From assembly GCA_002803225.1 (NCBI GenBank), contig NXFV01000160.1, positions 1 through 54,820 on the forward strand: a DNA stretch of 54,820 nt, in the 5' to 3' direction. Source of the stretch: Gamarada debralockiae (taxonomy: Eukaryota > Ascomycota > Leotiomycetes > Helotiales > Hyphodiscaceae). The translations under genes were made by a program, and so were the position numbers. Position 1 is the stretch's first letter. Each line of letters starts with the position of its first letter. This document shows positions 22,886-34,492 of this stretch, piece by piece. The notes beneath the pieces are model-generated. The model searched no databases. It saw only the letters and a program-made list of their open reading frames with translations, and was not told the DNA's origin.

Positions 22886-23448
22886 TCATTCGGCATTATA
22901 AAAGATCTCCTTGTACCGATGCGTAGCATCAACCACCGCGCTGACGGCGTTGAAATCTATTCCATCCAAACCATCAGCATCTTCCCTTCCATTCATTCCC
23001 TCAACTCCATCATACCAGGGTAAACGTACCAAGCGAATTCCCCATATCCGTACTCTTCAATACCTTAACACTCAGATCACTGTTGACTTTGCACACAATC
23101 TCTATGGCATTTCCAACTGTGAGGTGTGAATCCTGCCATATCAACCTCTCATTAGCATATATTTTATCGAATCATCATATCCCCCATCTTCATTTCTGCA
23201 TACGGAGCGAAGAAAGGAGTGTGAAGAAGAAGTTGGGCGAAAAGGGTAAGAGGGGAGCTGGAAAGGGAAACAGGAAAGAGGGAAAGGGGACATACGCGGT
23301 TCAAATGCGCCGTAACCACTCCATCAGAGTCAATCATGGCTGTCTCTCCTCGCAATTGGGTGACTTTCCCGATTATGCGGACGGTTTTGTTGGTGAATGC
23401 GTCGAGGTATTGAGATGTTATGCGTGGGGTCGAGAAGTTGTCTGCCAT
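22886..23448 (-). CDS. RFA3: Replication protein A subunit 3 (RPA14)
   Basis: Exons 23448-23296, 23132-23030 and 22956-22886 give 108 residues, a normal size for RPA3. The introns (163 and 73 bases) have GT-AG ends and keep frame. The single OB fold is visible: TNKTVRIIGKVTQLRGETAMI, DGVVTAHLNRDSHL, NAIEIVCKVNSDLSVKVL, and C-terminal NAVSAVVDATHRYKEIF. It is the small subunit of the trimeric single-strand DNA-binding complex used in replication and repair. I start at MADNFSTP; an in-frame ATG lies further upstream but its extension has no family similarity. Confidence 0.9.
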
Positions 23449-26400
23449 TTGGAGGGTTGGGTTTGTGGAGTGGGGAAGGTTTGAAAGGCGTAAGAAAGTG
23501 GAGAGATTGGTCAAGATGTGAAAAGGCTTGGAGAGTTTGGAGATGGCGAGTTGGGATCGTGGTGGGGTTTGGACGATTTGAGGTCTTGTCGCGGAAGACG
23601 CGAATTTTGGCGTAGCGTGTTTTGTGATCATGTGCGCGTGGTGCCTCAGGCTCTAATATAGCTCGTGGAGGGATAACTCGTGACTTGGCCGTTTGAAGCG
23701 TTGAGGCTTAATTTGATGATCTACATCTATTTCAACTACTTTCATAGTTGTCAATATCAAGTTGTCTCTTCTTCTCTGACTTGTTTTCTCGATGATTCAA
23801 GAATTTCTTAGTTTTCTTTGGCATTCTCGCTCACTTGACGACCCCGTTTTGTCCTCCCCTAACAGAGGCACTTCTTCTCACCACTCCCGATATTCGCCAC
23901 CACCTAGGAACCAACCATCCGTCCCTTTCACAATCTGAAGACCTTCACTCAAGTTCAACAACCTACCCTCCCACCGATGTCCAGGGCTTTGTTCAAGGGT
24001 CTTAAGCTCGACGTCCATTCTCCGAATTTTCAGTGTCGAGATCCCGAGCCGAATACTCAGCGAGGGTTGTTTTTGAACATGGCGAGGCTGCTCTGTCGCG
24101 GATGTTGATCAGAAGTAGAGTGCACAGGCCCTCCGTACTTCGTACCAGCTTGAGTTACACAAAACCTCCCACCTCGCGAATCTTCACCCCAAACTCAACT
24201 CGGAAACTACATTTCCCGGTCATTTGCAGTTCCAAGGCAGTCTTGCATCCTACGCAGTACGCAATACCATACAGTAAAAAACTTGGTATAAGAATCCTTT
24301 GATATAGGGATACCCTGTGCGTGCCTACGTCGCAAAATCCTGAAAACCAGCAATCTGTGGAGCAGGAGCGTCTCTCCGTTACCACAAAATCGCTTGGTAA
24401 TACCTGTCGTCTTCCCGGCTTTTGTGGCGCTTTTAAGTGGGTATCGTTCGCATGTCAACCCTGTTTACTTGCTGCTTTTGTGAGCCGTTTGTGTAGTAAA
24501 AGAGGGGTTGATTTTGGTTGTGGGAGGGTTTTGTGTTGATGCATGTGATTTGGCGTTTTCAAATTCTTGAAGATCTGTGATTCTGTGCAACGGATGGGAA
24601 GGAGGGGGAAAGATTGAGCGATCCGTTCGGCGATATCGGGGTTGAAGTACAAGGGCTGAAGAAAGGAAGCAGGAGCCAGGCGAGTCTTGGACCCTTGGAC
24701 CCTTGATTTGCGGTTGGTTTTGGGGAGACCGTCTTTAAAGTTGGCGTTGTTTTGGTGATCGGAGGATTATTGGGAGCCTGGGGCTCTGGCTATTTGTGGG
24801 AGTTTTGATAGGTAGTAGTGGCCTGACATTGGACTTTCGCGACGGATTGATAGGTGTGTAAGAGAATGTGGGAGAAAGTGGCAGGTGCGCTCGTGTAACC
24901 ACAAGGGCGGTTGATATCGGTGGCGTTTTTAACTTTTGTGCATGGGGAAGGTGGAAGTTTGAAACTTGATATGGAGGTACCTCCGTATAGTGAAGTGGAA
25001 GCCGTCGCCTGGCTGTATCGAAATTCACGGCACGTCGCTCTCAGTCAGACTTGACAAAGGTTACTATTCCTCTGAGCTTACCATCTATTAGGATGATTCT
25101 CACTTAGATCCGAGATTATTTCTGGTATAGTTTGACGATTATGGTAGATGGATTGAAGTGCTTCGGGGAGGGGAACTCTTGATGCCTGCCCCAATGGGAA
25201 TGAGATGCTAACTTCAGGTCGCGATGAACTTGTTGTACATGATATCGACGGGAGATTTATCCAGGTGCTTGACCAGATACCACTAGAAATCCGGTATAAA
25301 AGAGACTTGGGTCAAAGAGATGCTTCTCCTCATCAATCTTCAAGACATGGCTGATGGAAGGAGGGTGGGTTTACAACTATTTAAACAGAACGTCGAAGCG
25401 CGGAGATCAAACCGTTAGTTTGGCGATGAGCTTGCCTTGGGGTTTTCAGCAAATCTTTTCGATCCATTACTTGTAAATCCTAGACAATGAACAGAACTTC
25501 CAGCCTTGTTGGAGCATACGGAGCGATGACGTGACGCAGTCAACTTCACTCTCGGCAATGATAATATCTCTTGGGTCCCTGTTTTCTCACCCTCGCAAGC
25601 TGAAAGGAAGTATTTCTTTCTCCGTGGAGCGTTGAAAGGAAATAGTGGACGGTGAAGTCATATTTACTTAATCGGTTCCGACTGCAAAGAGAGGTCTCAA
25701 GGAGGAACCATGACGTCAGCTGGACCCCCTCCTCAATCCTTGTGTCTCTCTGCAGCCGGGGTGGTTCGAACAAAGCTTCTAGAAGATCATCTCTAGGTCT
25801 ACCATCCGGTCACTTTAATCTGAATGGGGAATTAAGTTTACCTCCGTAGAAATTTGGAGGGTTACGGAGGGAGTGGATTTACTTGCGATTTAGAAGCGTT
25901 AGTCGGCAGCGAGAAGCTGCCAAGCACTGAAGTCACTAAAAGAGTACAGGCATCAGATCTCTTGCTGAGCTGGTCAAAGTACAAAGTACGAGTAGGCACC
26001 ACTGTATCATTTGGCGATACATGTACTCCTTTTCATATGGAGAATTTCCGGCGCGTTATCTTTCCCTGAGTCTGAAATGTCCATCTTTTCGTGTACCTGC
26101 GGGATGACGTTGTCAGACCCTTGCTGCTGTGTCAGAGATACCTTCTGTTGCGCAAGCTCTCCCTAGGCTAAAGCTCAAACAAGGGGGGGCAATCCTCTAT
26201 GAAAGATACATGTGGCCTAGAACATTGACAGCTGGCAGACGAAGCTCTCACTCTTGCTCAATGAAAAGACCCTAAAATGGATAGAATAGAAAAAGATACG
26301 CGGGCCAACCGATCAGAAACAAACTCGACAACTTCAGTTGCAACGGCAGCCAAAAAACGAAGCCCATCTTCGGAACGCCGAAAAGAGAGAATAGAAAACG

Positions 26401-28183
26401 TCAAAATTAATTTCATAGAGCCGGCGGAATTTCAGTCCATCTCCCCTGCACAATTTCGCGATGATCGACGACGAACCGGAGCTCTGCTCCACGTCGCAAT
26501 TTCAAAGTCTATGCGTCGCTTTCTGATTCGCCCAGAGAGGGGATTCTGGCAACCATGGGATTCTCGAATGGTACTTCTGAAATCCCATCCCCTCTCAACT
26601 AATCTTGCTCGAGCAAGACCCACTGACATCATCCGGATCCGATCGTTCGATGGGGACCGACTGTGGAGAAGCAGCGAACTGTGGCTCGTAAAGGCAGCTT
26701 TACTGTTTCAAGCATACAATTGGTTTGGAATACCCATTTGAGGTTTCGTGGGCGATTTACACTTTTATAGCGCTGGAAACTCGTTTGTTAGTGGGAGGGG
26801 AAGCTGAGCTCGTAGCCTCACGAAGTTTGAACGGCAAGGGAAAGTTAGTCGAGGTGCAGAAAACAGAAGCACTATTATCAAAAAGATATGTAAATATTTT
26901 ATTTACACATGAATTCATTTTACCAAGCAGCAAAAACAGCAGTATGGCCAATCTACTGCGGCTGCAAAAGAAGTAGACTGAGGAAGTGGCGATCCAATCC
27001 CAATGCACCCCCGCTGAAGTGTTCGTTCGCAACACGCGCCGCCCTTAGGGTCCATGCGCCACAGTATAACAAAAACCAAATTCCTATGTTAGAATGCCAC
27101 TGCGTCTTCTGTAGCATCCCTGTTGGCCCTGTACACTCCGGCAGCTCTCCCGAGCCAGGATCGCTGCCACTTCGTCATGTTCGATCTTACAAAAACCGAA
27201 GGGTCGCACTGCTCAATTCTGTTGTTGCGTACGAAGCTACACCTCCCCACTTCTTCACTCACTTGCAAAGAATTTCGGTACGTACCGACACAAACACATC
27301 AAATACATAACTGTCGCGTGAAAATATCGAGAACAATAAATAATTGTAAGATTCGATGGAGAAAAGAGGCTGGAATTGCCATGTCTAATTTAGTGTTTTA
27401 GGAACAGAACCGTTGCTGTTGGTCGTCGTTCTCTAGCTACTTTCCTTCTCAACTCTCGAAAACCTACCTGCCACAAGTAGTTCTTCGACCGGACTCGGAT
27501 TCCTGGGGCACTTCACAACACTATCAATTTCAACGTCTGGCATCCATACGAAATATTCATATGTTGCTTCACCGGCTTTCCAAAACAGAGTCATTAGGGT
27601 ACCAAGTCCGCAATCGTCAAGTTCATCTGAGCGGCCACGTCTGGATCCTCCATCCAGTTTTCAGCAACTGAGTCCCGATCATTCAAATCTATTCGGCGAA
27701 CCAGATTTGCATTGAATTGTCTCATGGTCTACCAATAGACCCTATGACGAACTCCCAGGCACTCTAAATCGTTCTCTTCCCACGATTGATATTCTCGAGG
27801 TGTGGTCTAGAATGGTTGGCAAATGCTCTTACTGCCTCACTGACTGATTGCCAGCTCCTCTGTTCCAGTCTTCGACACGGTCCCTGACCTTCGAGTTAGT
27901 AGCGTGCCAAGGTCTCAGCCTTACACCTTGTGAGCTTCCTCGACCACACAAACGAACGACGACTCATCCACCGGACTGCATGCTTGACGAAACCAGTCCA
28001 AATTACAACGACTGACACCTTACACTACGCCGTGCCCAAAAGAAGAATTGGTTGGCTCGAGCGCACAATTACTTATAAGGGCGGAGAACATTACCTCGAT
28101 ATTTCTTCCTCATCTAGTCATACCTCGATCATAATTTTTCTCCTCCACCCAACACTCCAACACTTCGTAACCCAACATACATC
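23449..28183. other. 4.7 kb gene-poor stretch upstream of the bZIP gene
   Basis: No recognisable gene. Frame fragments at 23790-24110 look weakly coding in two frames but could not be joined. A palindrome GGAGGTACCTCC lies at 24973-24984, and an inverted pair of CCTCCGTA words at about 25841-25870. A TATAAG box at 28074-28079 sits about 105 bases before the bZIP ATG. Long upstream regions are common for fungal transcription factors. Confidence 0.4.
26277..26741 (+). CDS. Possible hypothetical protein, 154 aa
   Basis: The longest ATG-started ORF in the long intergenic stretch. Residues 1-45 are polar and basic (KKRSPSSERRKERIENVK); the rest has Arg/Trp-rich segments. No family, signal peptide or membrane helix was recognised. 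An ORF of this length can arise by chance, so this is a weak call. Confidence 0.2.
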   Translation: MDRIEKDTRANRSETNSTTSVATAAKKRSPSSERRKERIENVKINFIEPAEFQSISPAQFRDDRRRTGALLHVAISKSMRRFLIRPERGFWQPWDSRMVLLKSHPLSTNLARARPTDIIRIRSFDGDRLWRSSELWLVKAALLFQAYNWFGIPI

Positions 28184-29775
28184 ATGGATTCAAACATGAA
28201 CTACTTCATGGAGGGCATGGAAGTCACTGTACCGAACGGATACGGCGATGAGAATAATACTGATCTCAATGATATCTTCGACAACCCCCAATACGGCGCT
28301 TTAAACCCGTCCAACGCTGGTGGGATGAATGAAATTTACTCCTTCGGAAGTGTACTCACACCAAACGGTATGAACATTGATGGCGGAATGGCCATGGGAG
28401 GATCCTTCGCCCAGAACAATATGTTCCAACCCGGCCCAAGCCATGGACGACTTCAGTATGAACCTCACACTTCCGGCTTCGCATTTCCCCAACAAGCCGA
28501 TCCGGCTGCCATCATGAGGTCCCAATCCCTATCCCTCAACGGCGTTGAAGGATTAGAAAGCTCACAGACCTTTGCCAATAGTCAGGAACAAGCAGGCGGT
28601 ATGGCATATTCTCAAGCATCCGACGAGTCTTTCGGCCAGTCCGAAGAGCCCGAAACCTTTATTCCAAAGCCAAAGCGCACCCGACAATCGAAAAAGAAGC
28701 CCCTCACCAAGGAACAGCAGGAAGCCAAGCGGGAAGAGCTTCTTGAGCGAAATCGAGTAGCCGCAAGCAAATGTAGGAAGCGAAAGCAAGAACAGTAAGT
28801 ACCCCCTTCTTCACCTCTTCCCCCTCCTTCCCCCGGACGGATACTACACAGCCTTGGTAATCTGCTCAATCCCAATCGTTCGCACTGTTTTGAGTGGTTT
28901 GAATTCGTTGGCCAATCTGCTTAAATTCAATTATTCACATCGTGTGAGCAATTTAAACTTGGCGGATAATCTGCTCGAATTCAATCTTTCTCCCCCTTTG
29001 AGCGATTACTAACTCGGAATTTAGGACCAATAACCTCCAAGAAAGCGCACAAAGATTGACCGTCGAGAACGATATGCTCCGGCAGGACTTGATGGAGTTG
29101 CAGCAAGAGATAGCACAATTATCGCAAATGCTCCTCAGCCATACCAAATGCAACTCCGCAGCTCTCGAAGCCCAAATCGCTCAGTTCAAATCATCGTCTC
29201 GACATGGATCGTTTTCCTCCTCAAGACCTGGTTCAGCCCACTCAAATGGCGGCAGTGCGCATGGTCTATCAATGGGATCTCCGGCTATGAGCACTTTGAA
29301 CTCCGGTGAACTCCTTCCTCCTACTTGGGGAATGGCTCGAACGGGTTCAGCGATTAGCTACGGAAGTGGAGGTGGCATTGAGGAAGCCTATAATCCGGAC
29401 GGATCCCTCAACATCAGATCTCCTCTCCTCAACAATCGCATGTTGAATGCGGAGAACAAGAAGCGATTGGCGAAGGATGAAGCATACGTGAAGGCGTTGG
29501 AGATGAGCCGCAAGAATTCTAATGCAAGCAACATGACTGGTACGAGCGACGGAAGTGGAGAGGAAGCCTCTGGATATACCAGCGTTATCACCACACCAGA
29601 GAACCCGGTCAAGGAATATTTGTCCCCCAAGGACTCACCCCAAGAGAACACTCTTCGCCGTGGCCTTCCTAGCAAGTTGCTCCAGAACCCTCGCAGCCCG
29701 ACTCAGCAAAGATTTCCAGTTGGCCCAGCTCTCGGCCTTCAAGGACTCCAGGATCCGTCGGACTTCATCGTATAG
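28184..29775 (+). CDS. bZIP transcription factor, ATF/CREB-like
   Basis: Exons 28184-28794 and 29025-29775 give 453 residues. A disordered Asn/Gly/Ser-rich N-terminus is followed by a basic nuclear-localisation stretch (KPKRTRQSKKK) and a bZIP at about residues 180-245. The basic region is ERNRVAASKCRKRKQEQ, with the consensus N-x7-R spacing; the zipper follows (LQESAQRL, LRQDLMELQ, AQLSQMLL). A HTKCN-like segment after the zipper recalls AtfA-type factors. The intron interrupts exactly at the end of the basic region. The C-terminus is Ser/Pro-rich. It is expected to bind CRE-like sites as a dimer in stress or developmental control; the target is unknown. Confidence 0.88.
28857..29015. repeat. 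Three degenerate ~55-base repeats inside the bZIP intron
   Basis: The units begin TAATCTGCTCAAT at 28858, CAATCTGCTTAAATTC at 28913 and TAATCTGCTCGAATTC at 28967. Each continues with CAAT-T-rich and then TGAGC/TGAGTG words. They make up most of the 230-base intron, which is long for this window. Confidence 0.6.
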
Positions 29776-32700
29776 TAACAACCGTAGGAATTGTTAATTG
29801 TGGTTCAATGATTGAAAATGTACAAATGGGTGGTAGCCTTGCAGGCGTTCTGAGGCGGATCGATTGAAGAGTTTGGCGTACACACGGATGGGGTATACCA
29901 CATGAGTGTTTAGCCTGACTTAGTGTTTGGTCGAGTACTTCGCTGGTACTTGGCTTGAGCAGTTGGCTTGCGAATTCTACTTGATGTAAGTTTTATCCGA
30001 GTAGTAAATAAAAGTATTCTTGAAGTCGTTGGAGGTGCGAGCTTCAAATTGATTTCCTTGTTGAAGATCGTGACTGTGGAGTCGAATTGAAAGGGGGTAG
30101 ACTGTTACGCTTTTGACTGGGTGTAACGCCGCCTTGCTGATTATTCCTTTGGAGAGTCGAGAAGAGGTTTTCCTCTGGCCACCCAACTCGAAGCTTGGGA
30201 TACACCAGCGCCATCGCCGCCCGGAGAACCCGACCAAGGATGCTTTCCAACGTCCAAAAAAACTAAACTTGTGTCGCCCACTCAGGAATCTCGGGTTGTC
30301 TTACCCAAGCGCCGTCGAGACTGCATGCGCTGACTTGGCAAATATGTTGAAGGCGGGCCAAGTCAAGCCATCCAAGTCAAGTGGTCGAAGAATTTCTAAC
30401 CCCTCAAAACAGAAGGAAGCGTATAAATATCCTGCAAGGCAATTTTTGTGGTGGTTTCGAGAGTTGGGCGCACATGTGGACGGGTATACTACATGCGTTC
30501 GCTGAACCTTTTCTCCTTTCCGTTTGTGATAACGTGGCGTTTAGCTTGGTGAAGCTCGGCTGTGCAGCTTTTGCGATTGTGAGAGTGGTATTTTCAAGCG
30601 CGTCTTTAAGTCGTTGAGTGTTGGGCGATCCTACTGATCCTCTTGGGTTGGTTTGTGTTGTTTGACAAAGTCGCTATTGAGAGAGCGTGTGCTGATGTAG
30701 ATGTAGTTGAAGCATGCGATGTTGTGGCGATGAGAATCATCTGACTCCTGAGTGGTTTCAGAAAGGTAGCTTTCGAGCTTGCTGAGTTGCGAATATCGTC
30801 AAAACTCTGGGCCATCGAAGTCTTTCAGCTTGAGGGTGGTCGAGTGATCGGGAGCCCCTAAGGTATATCCATGTGATACTACAGAGGTATGGCATCAGAT
30901 TGCGGGTCGACCTGTCGACGGCCGACGGAGTTGAGCTGAGCGAGGGGGTGTTCCATAGGAGATACTGTCAAGGAACGTTGGAAAGTCATCTTAGAGAAAC
31001 TTCTCTTGAAGATGTGGCAGTGCCGAGGGGCCGAGCTCTTGGGCTTGGGGATCGGGAAGCTTTTCGAGCATCAAGCTGTTGAGTATAACAAATCGTGGGA
31101 CCATCACGATAGCAACGTGGGGAAATCGGATAGCTGGAAAGGATATCGGCACTGGTGAGTACAAAGAGAATCTAGACTCGGGACCTTAGGGAAGGTTCAT
31201 TTTCCACAAAACTATTTATAGCCATACCGAGCTACAGAGCCGCTGAGCTTTCTGGCAGGGTCAAGCCGCGGATATGTCTGTTGGGTGTCCTACACAATAG
31301 ACAGGGGGGGAACAGTCTCCTCCTTGAAAGGCCGTTTGATTCTGAAAGGCGTCGCATTCAAGTTCGTCAACCAGTGGAGGTATCTAGTGTGGTCTGTCGA
31401 GTTATCCCTGCTGCAACAGGTCATCTATAACGAGCTCCCTACTTTTCTGCGCCGCCGTTGTGTTGGAGAAGGTTCTCTACTTGTCGCGGCCGTTGAAAGA
31501 CCTCGATGTTGTCGAAAAGCTGGAGAAAAAGAAAAAGAAAAAAATAACACTAAAACTAATAAAAGAGCGAAATTGTTGAAAGAGTGTGCAATATGGCTGA
31601 GTATATGTACAATCCAAGATTTTGTGGGCGCACTTGATGTAATTAAGAAAAGGAGGGGTGGTCATGGCTATGTAACCCAATTAAAGGTTGTTGAGTCAGA
31701 AGATTCCTTGAATGGCAATTTCCAGCGTGATTTCCAATGTGGGCGGGCAATGTGTTCTCAACAGAAACGGGCATAACCGCCGTAAACGAGAAAATAGAGG
31801 TGGAAAGGGGTTGAAACGAGCCTGGATGGGGTCCCTGATTGGCCTGTTGCCCAAGTCCCGAGACTTATGAAAGACTGGAGGGCTGTCGGAGATGTCCAGC
31901 TGCGACTCGAGTGAATGTGTAATGTATATTGAAGAGTGGTCGAAATGAGTCGATAATAGCCGCGAAGGGATTTTCGATCCTTGGCCAAAGGCGCGGATGA
32001 TGAAGAATACCAATGAAAATGTAGAGTCGACTAGTTATCCCAATTTTCTTCTATGGTTGAGATATGGAGTATGAAGAGTGTGCGGGTAATAGATATTGTT
32101 GCAGGATGTGCGCAGGTTTTTGTAATATTGCGAGGTATTGTTGGTAGTCGTGACGTAAAATTGGGGCGAATCCATACGTTCCTTTCTCGAGACAATAGCT
32201 AGGCAAAAGAGGGAGTTGTTCGTATCAACAAGAATGGAGACAATTGCGGGGAACGTTGATGTAAGTATCGTAGTCGTAAGGGGTTGCTGGTGGTGATTTG
32301 GTACACAAGAAGTCGAGGTTAAAGCGTTGGAACGGCTTTCATATCCTCGAATGAGGAACTCGTCCTGTCCCATCGTCAGGCAAGCGGCGAAGACAAAACA
32401 ACGGAGTCAACGCATTCGCTGGAACAGTGTTCCGTGTGAATTGGTTCGCAGGCAACATGGAAATCGAGGTGATGCTATTTCTTCGTCGCTAACTTGAGAT
32501 CTTCAGGAATTCAATCCGACCTGTTGAAAAAAACGGAAAGACGAAGAGAAAAACAGAGCAGTCGGTTTGAAAACCAATACATTAAATACTTGACGTCGCG
32601 ATGATACGGTGGTAGAGTGTGGAGATTTGACAGGGGTGTAGTCGTCGATGAAACTTGAGGCTCAGCGGGGCTTTGGGCAGAGAAGCCGGTCACATGTGCA

Positions 32701-33360
32701 TCAGGTTCCAAATATATGGATAGGCAAGAGCCCTATCTTGACCATAGGATGGAGGAAACGAGTCTATGGAAATTGCACTGGCCGTAGAAGGCAGTTGTTG
32801 GGGTGGGCTCTGATGATCTTGAGGGCATTAGCTGGAACTTGGCTCTGCCGAGTCACTGAGTCGAATTTGGCCATTTCACTTCCAAATAAATCAAAACATG
32901 ATTGGATTCTCATTACAAGGTAGTAGAAAAATTCCATCGAATTGCAGTAGTGAGTCGAAGCGAGATAAGGGAGTGCCATAACTGAAAAAGAAGATACTCA
33001 AAGAGTGGCTTGAATCCTTTCTGTATACGCGTTGCAGTTAAGATAGAAGAATGTGGAATTTTGAAGAAAAAGACGGGCGTCGAAGTAACGAAACATAATG
33101 AGATTGAAATAAAAAGTATAAGATGAAAAATCTGTATTTCGTAGGTTCTGCTTAAATGACATTACTCTGATGAAAACTCGGAATAATGTCCAAAACCCCC
33201 CTCATATAGCTTACATAAGCAATAGACCGTCCCCTGGTGCCCCAAAATGGGGCCTTTCTAACAACGAAAGCTCGCACTACAGAGGCTTACTGCAGGACTG
33301 CCCTATATGTTACATTTTGTACAGACTAGTCTTTGACTATAATACTCCCAAACACAAGAT
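29776..33360. other. 3.6 kb gene-poor stretch
   Basis: It holds the bZIP 3' end and otherwise short unrelated ORFs on both strands (the longest is about 163 codons at 31285-31776, Lys-rich and without motifs). I see no known gene, RNA or element. Confidence 0.35.
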
Positions 33361-34344
33361 CTATTGTGCATTCCTAACCTTCCCGATCAGATCACTCTGA
33401 TGCTCCTCCAAAATCTCATCCAAAGCACTCTTCTCAATGACCACCCGCCCCGTCTCTAATAAATCCTTCACATCAACATCCCATGTCGTCAGAGCCCTTC
33501 CGTGCTCCGGAACCTCATCCAGTGCTGCAAAGAGGTTCTCCCTTCGATCCGCTGTCACGACCAAAGATCTCCCTTCGCTCTTCCCCCAGCGATTGTGCTG
33601 GAAGATCTGCCTTGCCCATTCACCCTTTGGATACTCAAAGTCCATACCATCTTCGCAGACAATTAGTTGTCCCTTCCTGTACCGATAACTCAGAGCTGTT
33701 CTCCATGCCAAATCATAAATCTTCCTCGGCAGTTGTGTCGCAAAGTCTCTAGGATGTGGCCCGAAGGACTTTCCACCGCCTCTCAACATCGGTGACTGTC
33801 TCGTACCGAGTCGTGCCATACCAGTTCCTTTCTGGGGTCTGATTTTGCGGTGAGAGCCATGCACTTCCCATCTTGTTTTTGTGCTAGCTGTGCCTTGTCG
33901 GGTCATATCGCCTTCGAAGATTACGGCGCGGTGGAGGATATCTCTGCGGAGAGGGAGATGTAGGTGTTTGCTATTGTAGTATTCGAATCGTAAGGGCTCC
34001 ATTTCGGGGAAACTATAAATGGTGGTGATGACTGTAGATGCTGGCGAGAGGTCAGTCTGGAGTCTAAATTGCGTACGGTGGGAGGTGTACATGGGTTCGG
34101 ATCTTCTGGCATCTGGAATGGATTTGAATTACGCTCAAATTCCTGAGTCGTATGTGAAGGTAATGGCGCCTCTGTTGCCATTGACCTCGAGAGTCGCGGT
34201 GCAGGACATTGCTGATTGGGTTAGCAAAAGGAGCGCGAATTATCAGGCTCTTTAACGTACCACAAGTGGATCTTTTGAGCTGGAATTGAATGCGCGTAAA
34301 GCACCCAGGCTCCTCGTGAAGCTCTGGAGGCCTTTTGAAGCCAT
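33361..34344 (-). CDS. YML6: Mitochondrial large-subunit ribosomal protein uL4m
   Basis: Exons 34344-34261, 34211-34133 and 34040-33361 give 280 residues. Exon 1 encodes a mitochondrial presequence (MASKGLQSFTRSLGALRAF). Exon 2 contributes RLSRSMATEAPLPS. After the second intron the family core is unmistakable: LPLRRDILHRAVIFEGD, the basic loop KIRPQKGTGMARLG, SPMLRGGGKSFGPHPRDF, and YDLAWRTALSYRYRKGQL. The second intron's acceptor could shift slightly (two AG choices in phase). It is a structural protein of the mitoribosome large subunit near the exit tunnel. Its start codon is 148 bases from that of mL38, divergently. Confidence 0.9.
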
Positions 34345-34492
34345 TGTCGATGTTTCTGGGCTTCTTAGATGGTTGTCATGGTTCGAGGAGAGACATGAAG
34401 CGAGGCCCAAGAAATTTCTCGGCATGTTCCGGTGAAGTTTGGCAGCTCGACAAATTTATCGAAGCATCAACTACAACCATCACACGACAACA
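34345..34492. promoter_or_regulatory. 148-base divergent promoter between two mitoribosomal genes
   Basis: The start codons of uL4m (minus) and mL38 (plus) lie head to head with only this spacer between. Both proteins belong to the same particle, so shared control would be useful. No known element was identified. Confidence 0.6.

Noticed and set aside
25745..25785. GGTTCGAAC word resembling a tRNA T-arm
   Set aside because: Flanking bases do not pair as a T-stem and no A-box precedes it.
31285..31776. 163-codon plus-strand ORF with a Lys-rich tract
   Set aside because: No family, no start context or introns, and of a length expected by chance in 55 kb.
34439..34492. Longer start for mL38
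   Set aside because: The upstream frame begins with TTG rather than ATG; the ATG at 34493 has a good context and gives a presequence.
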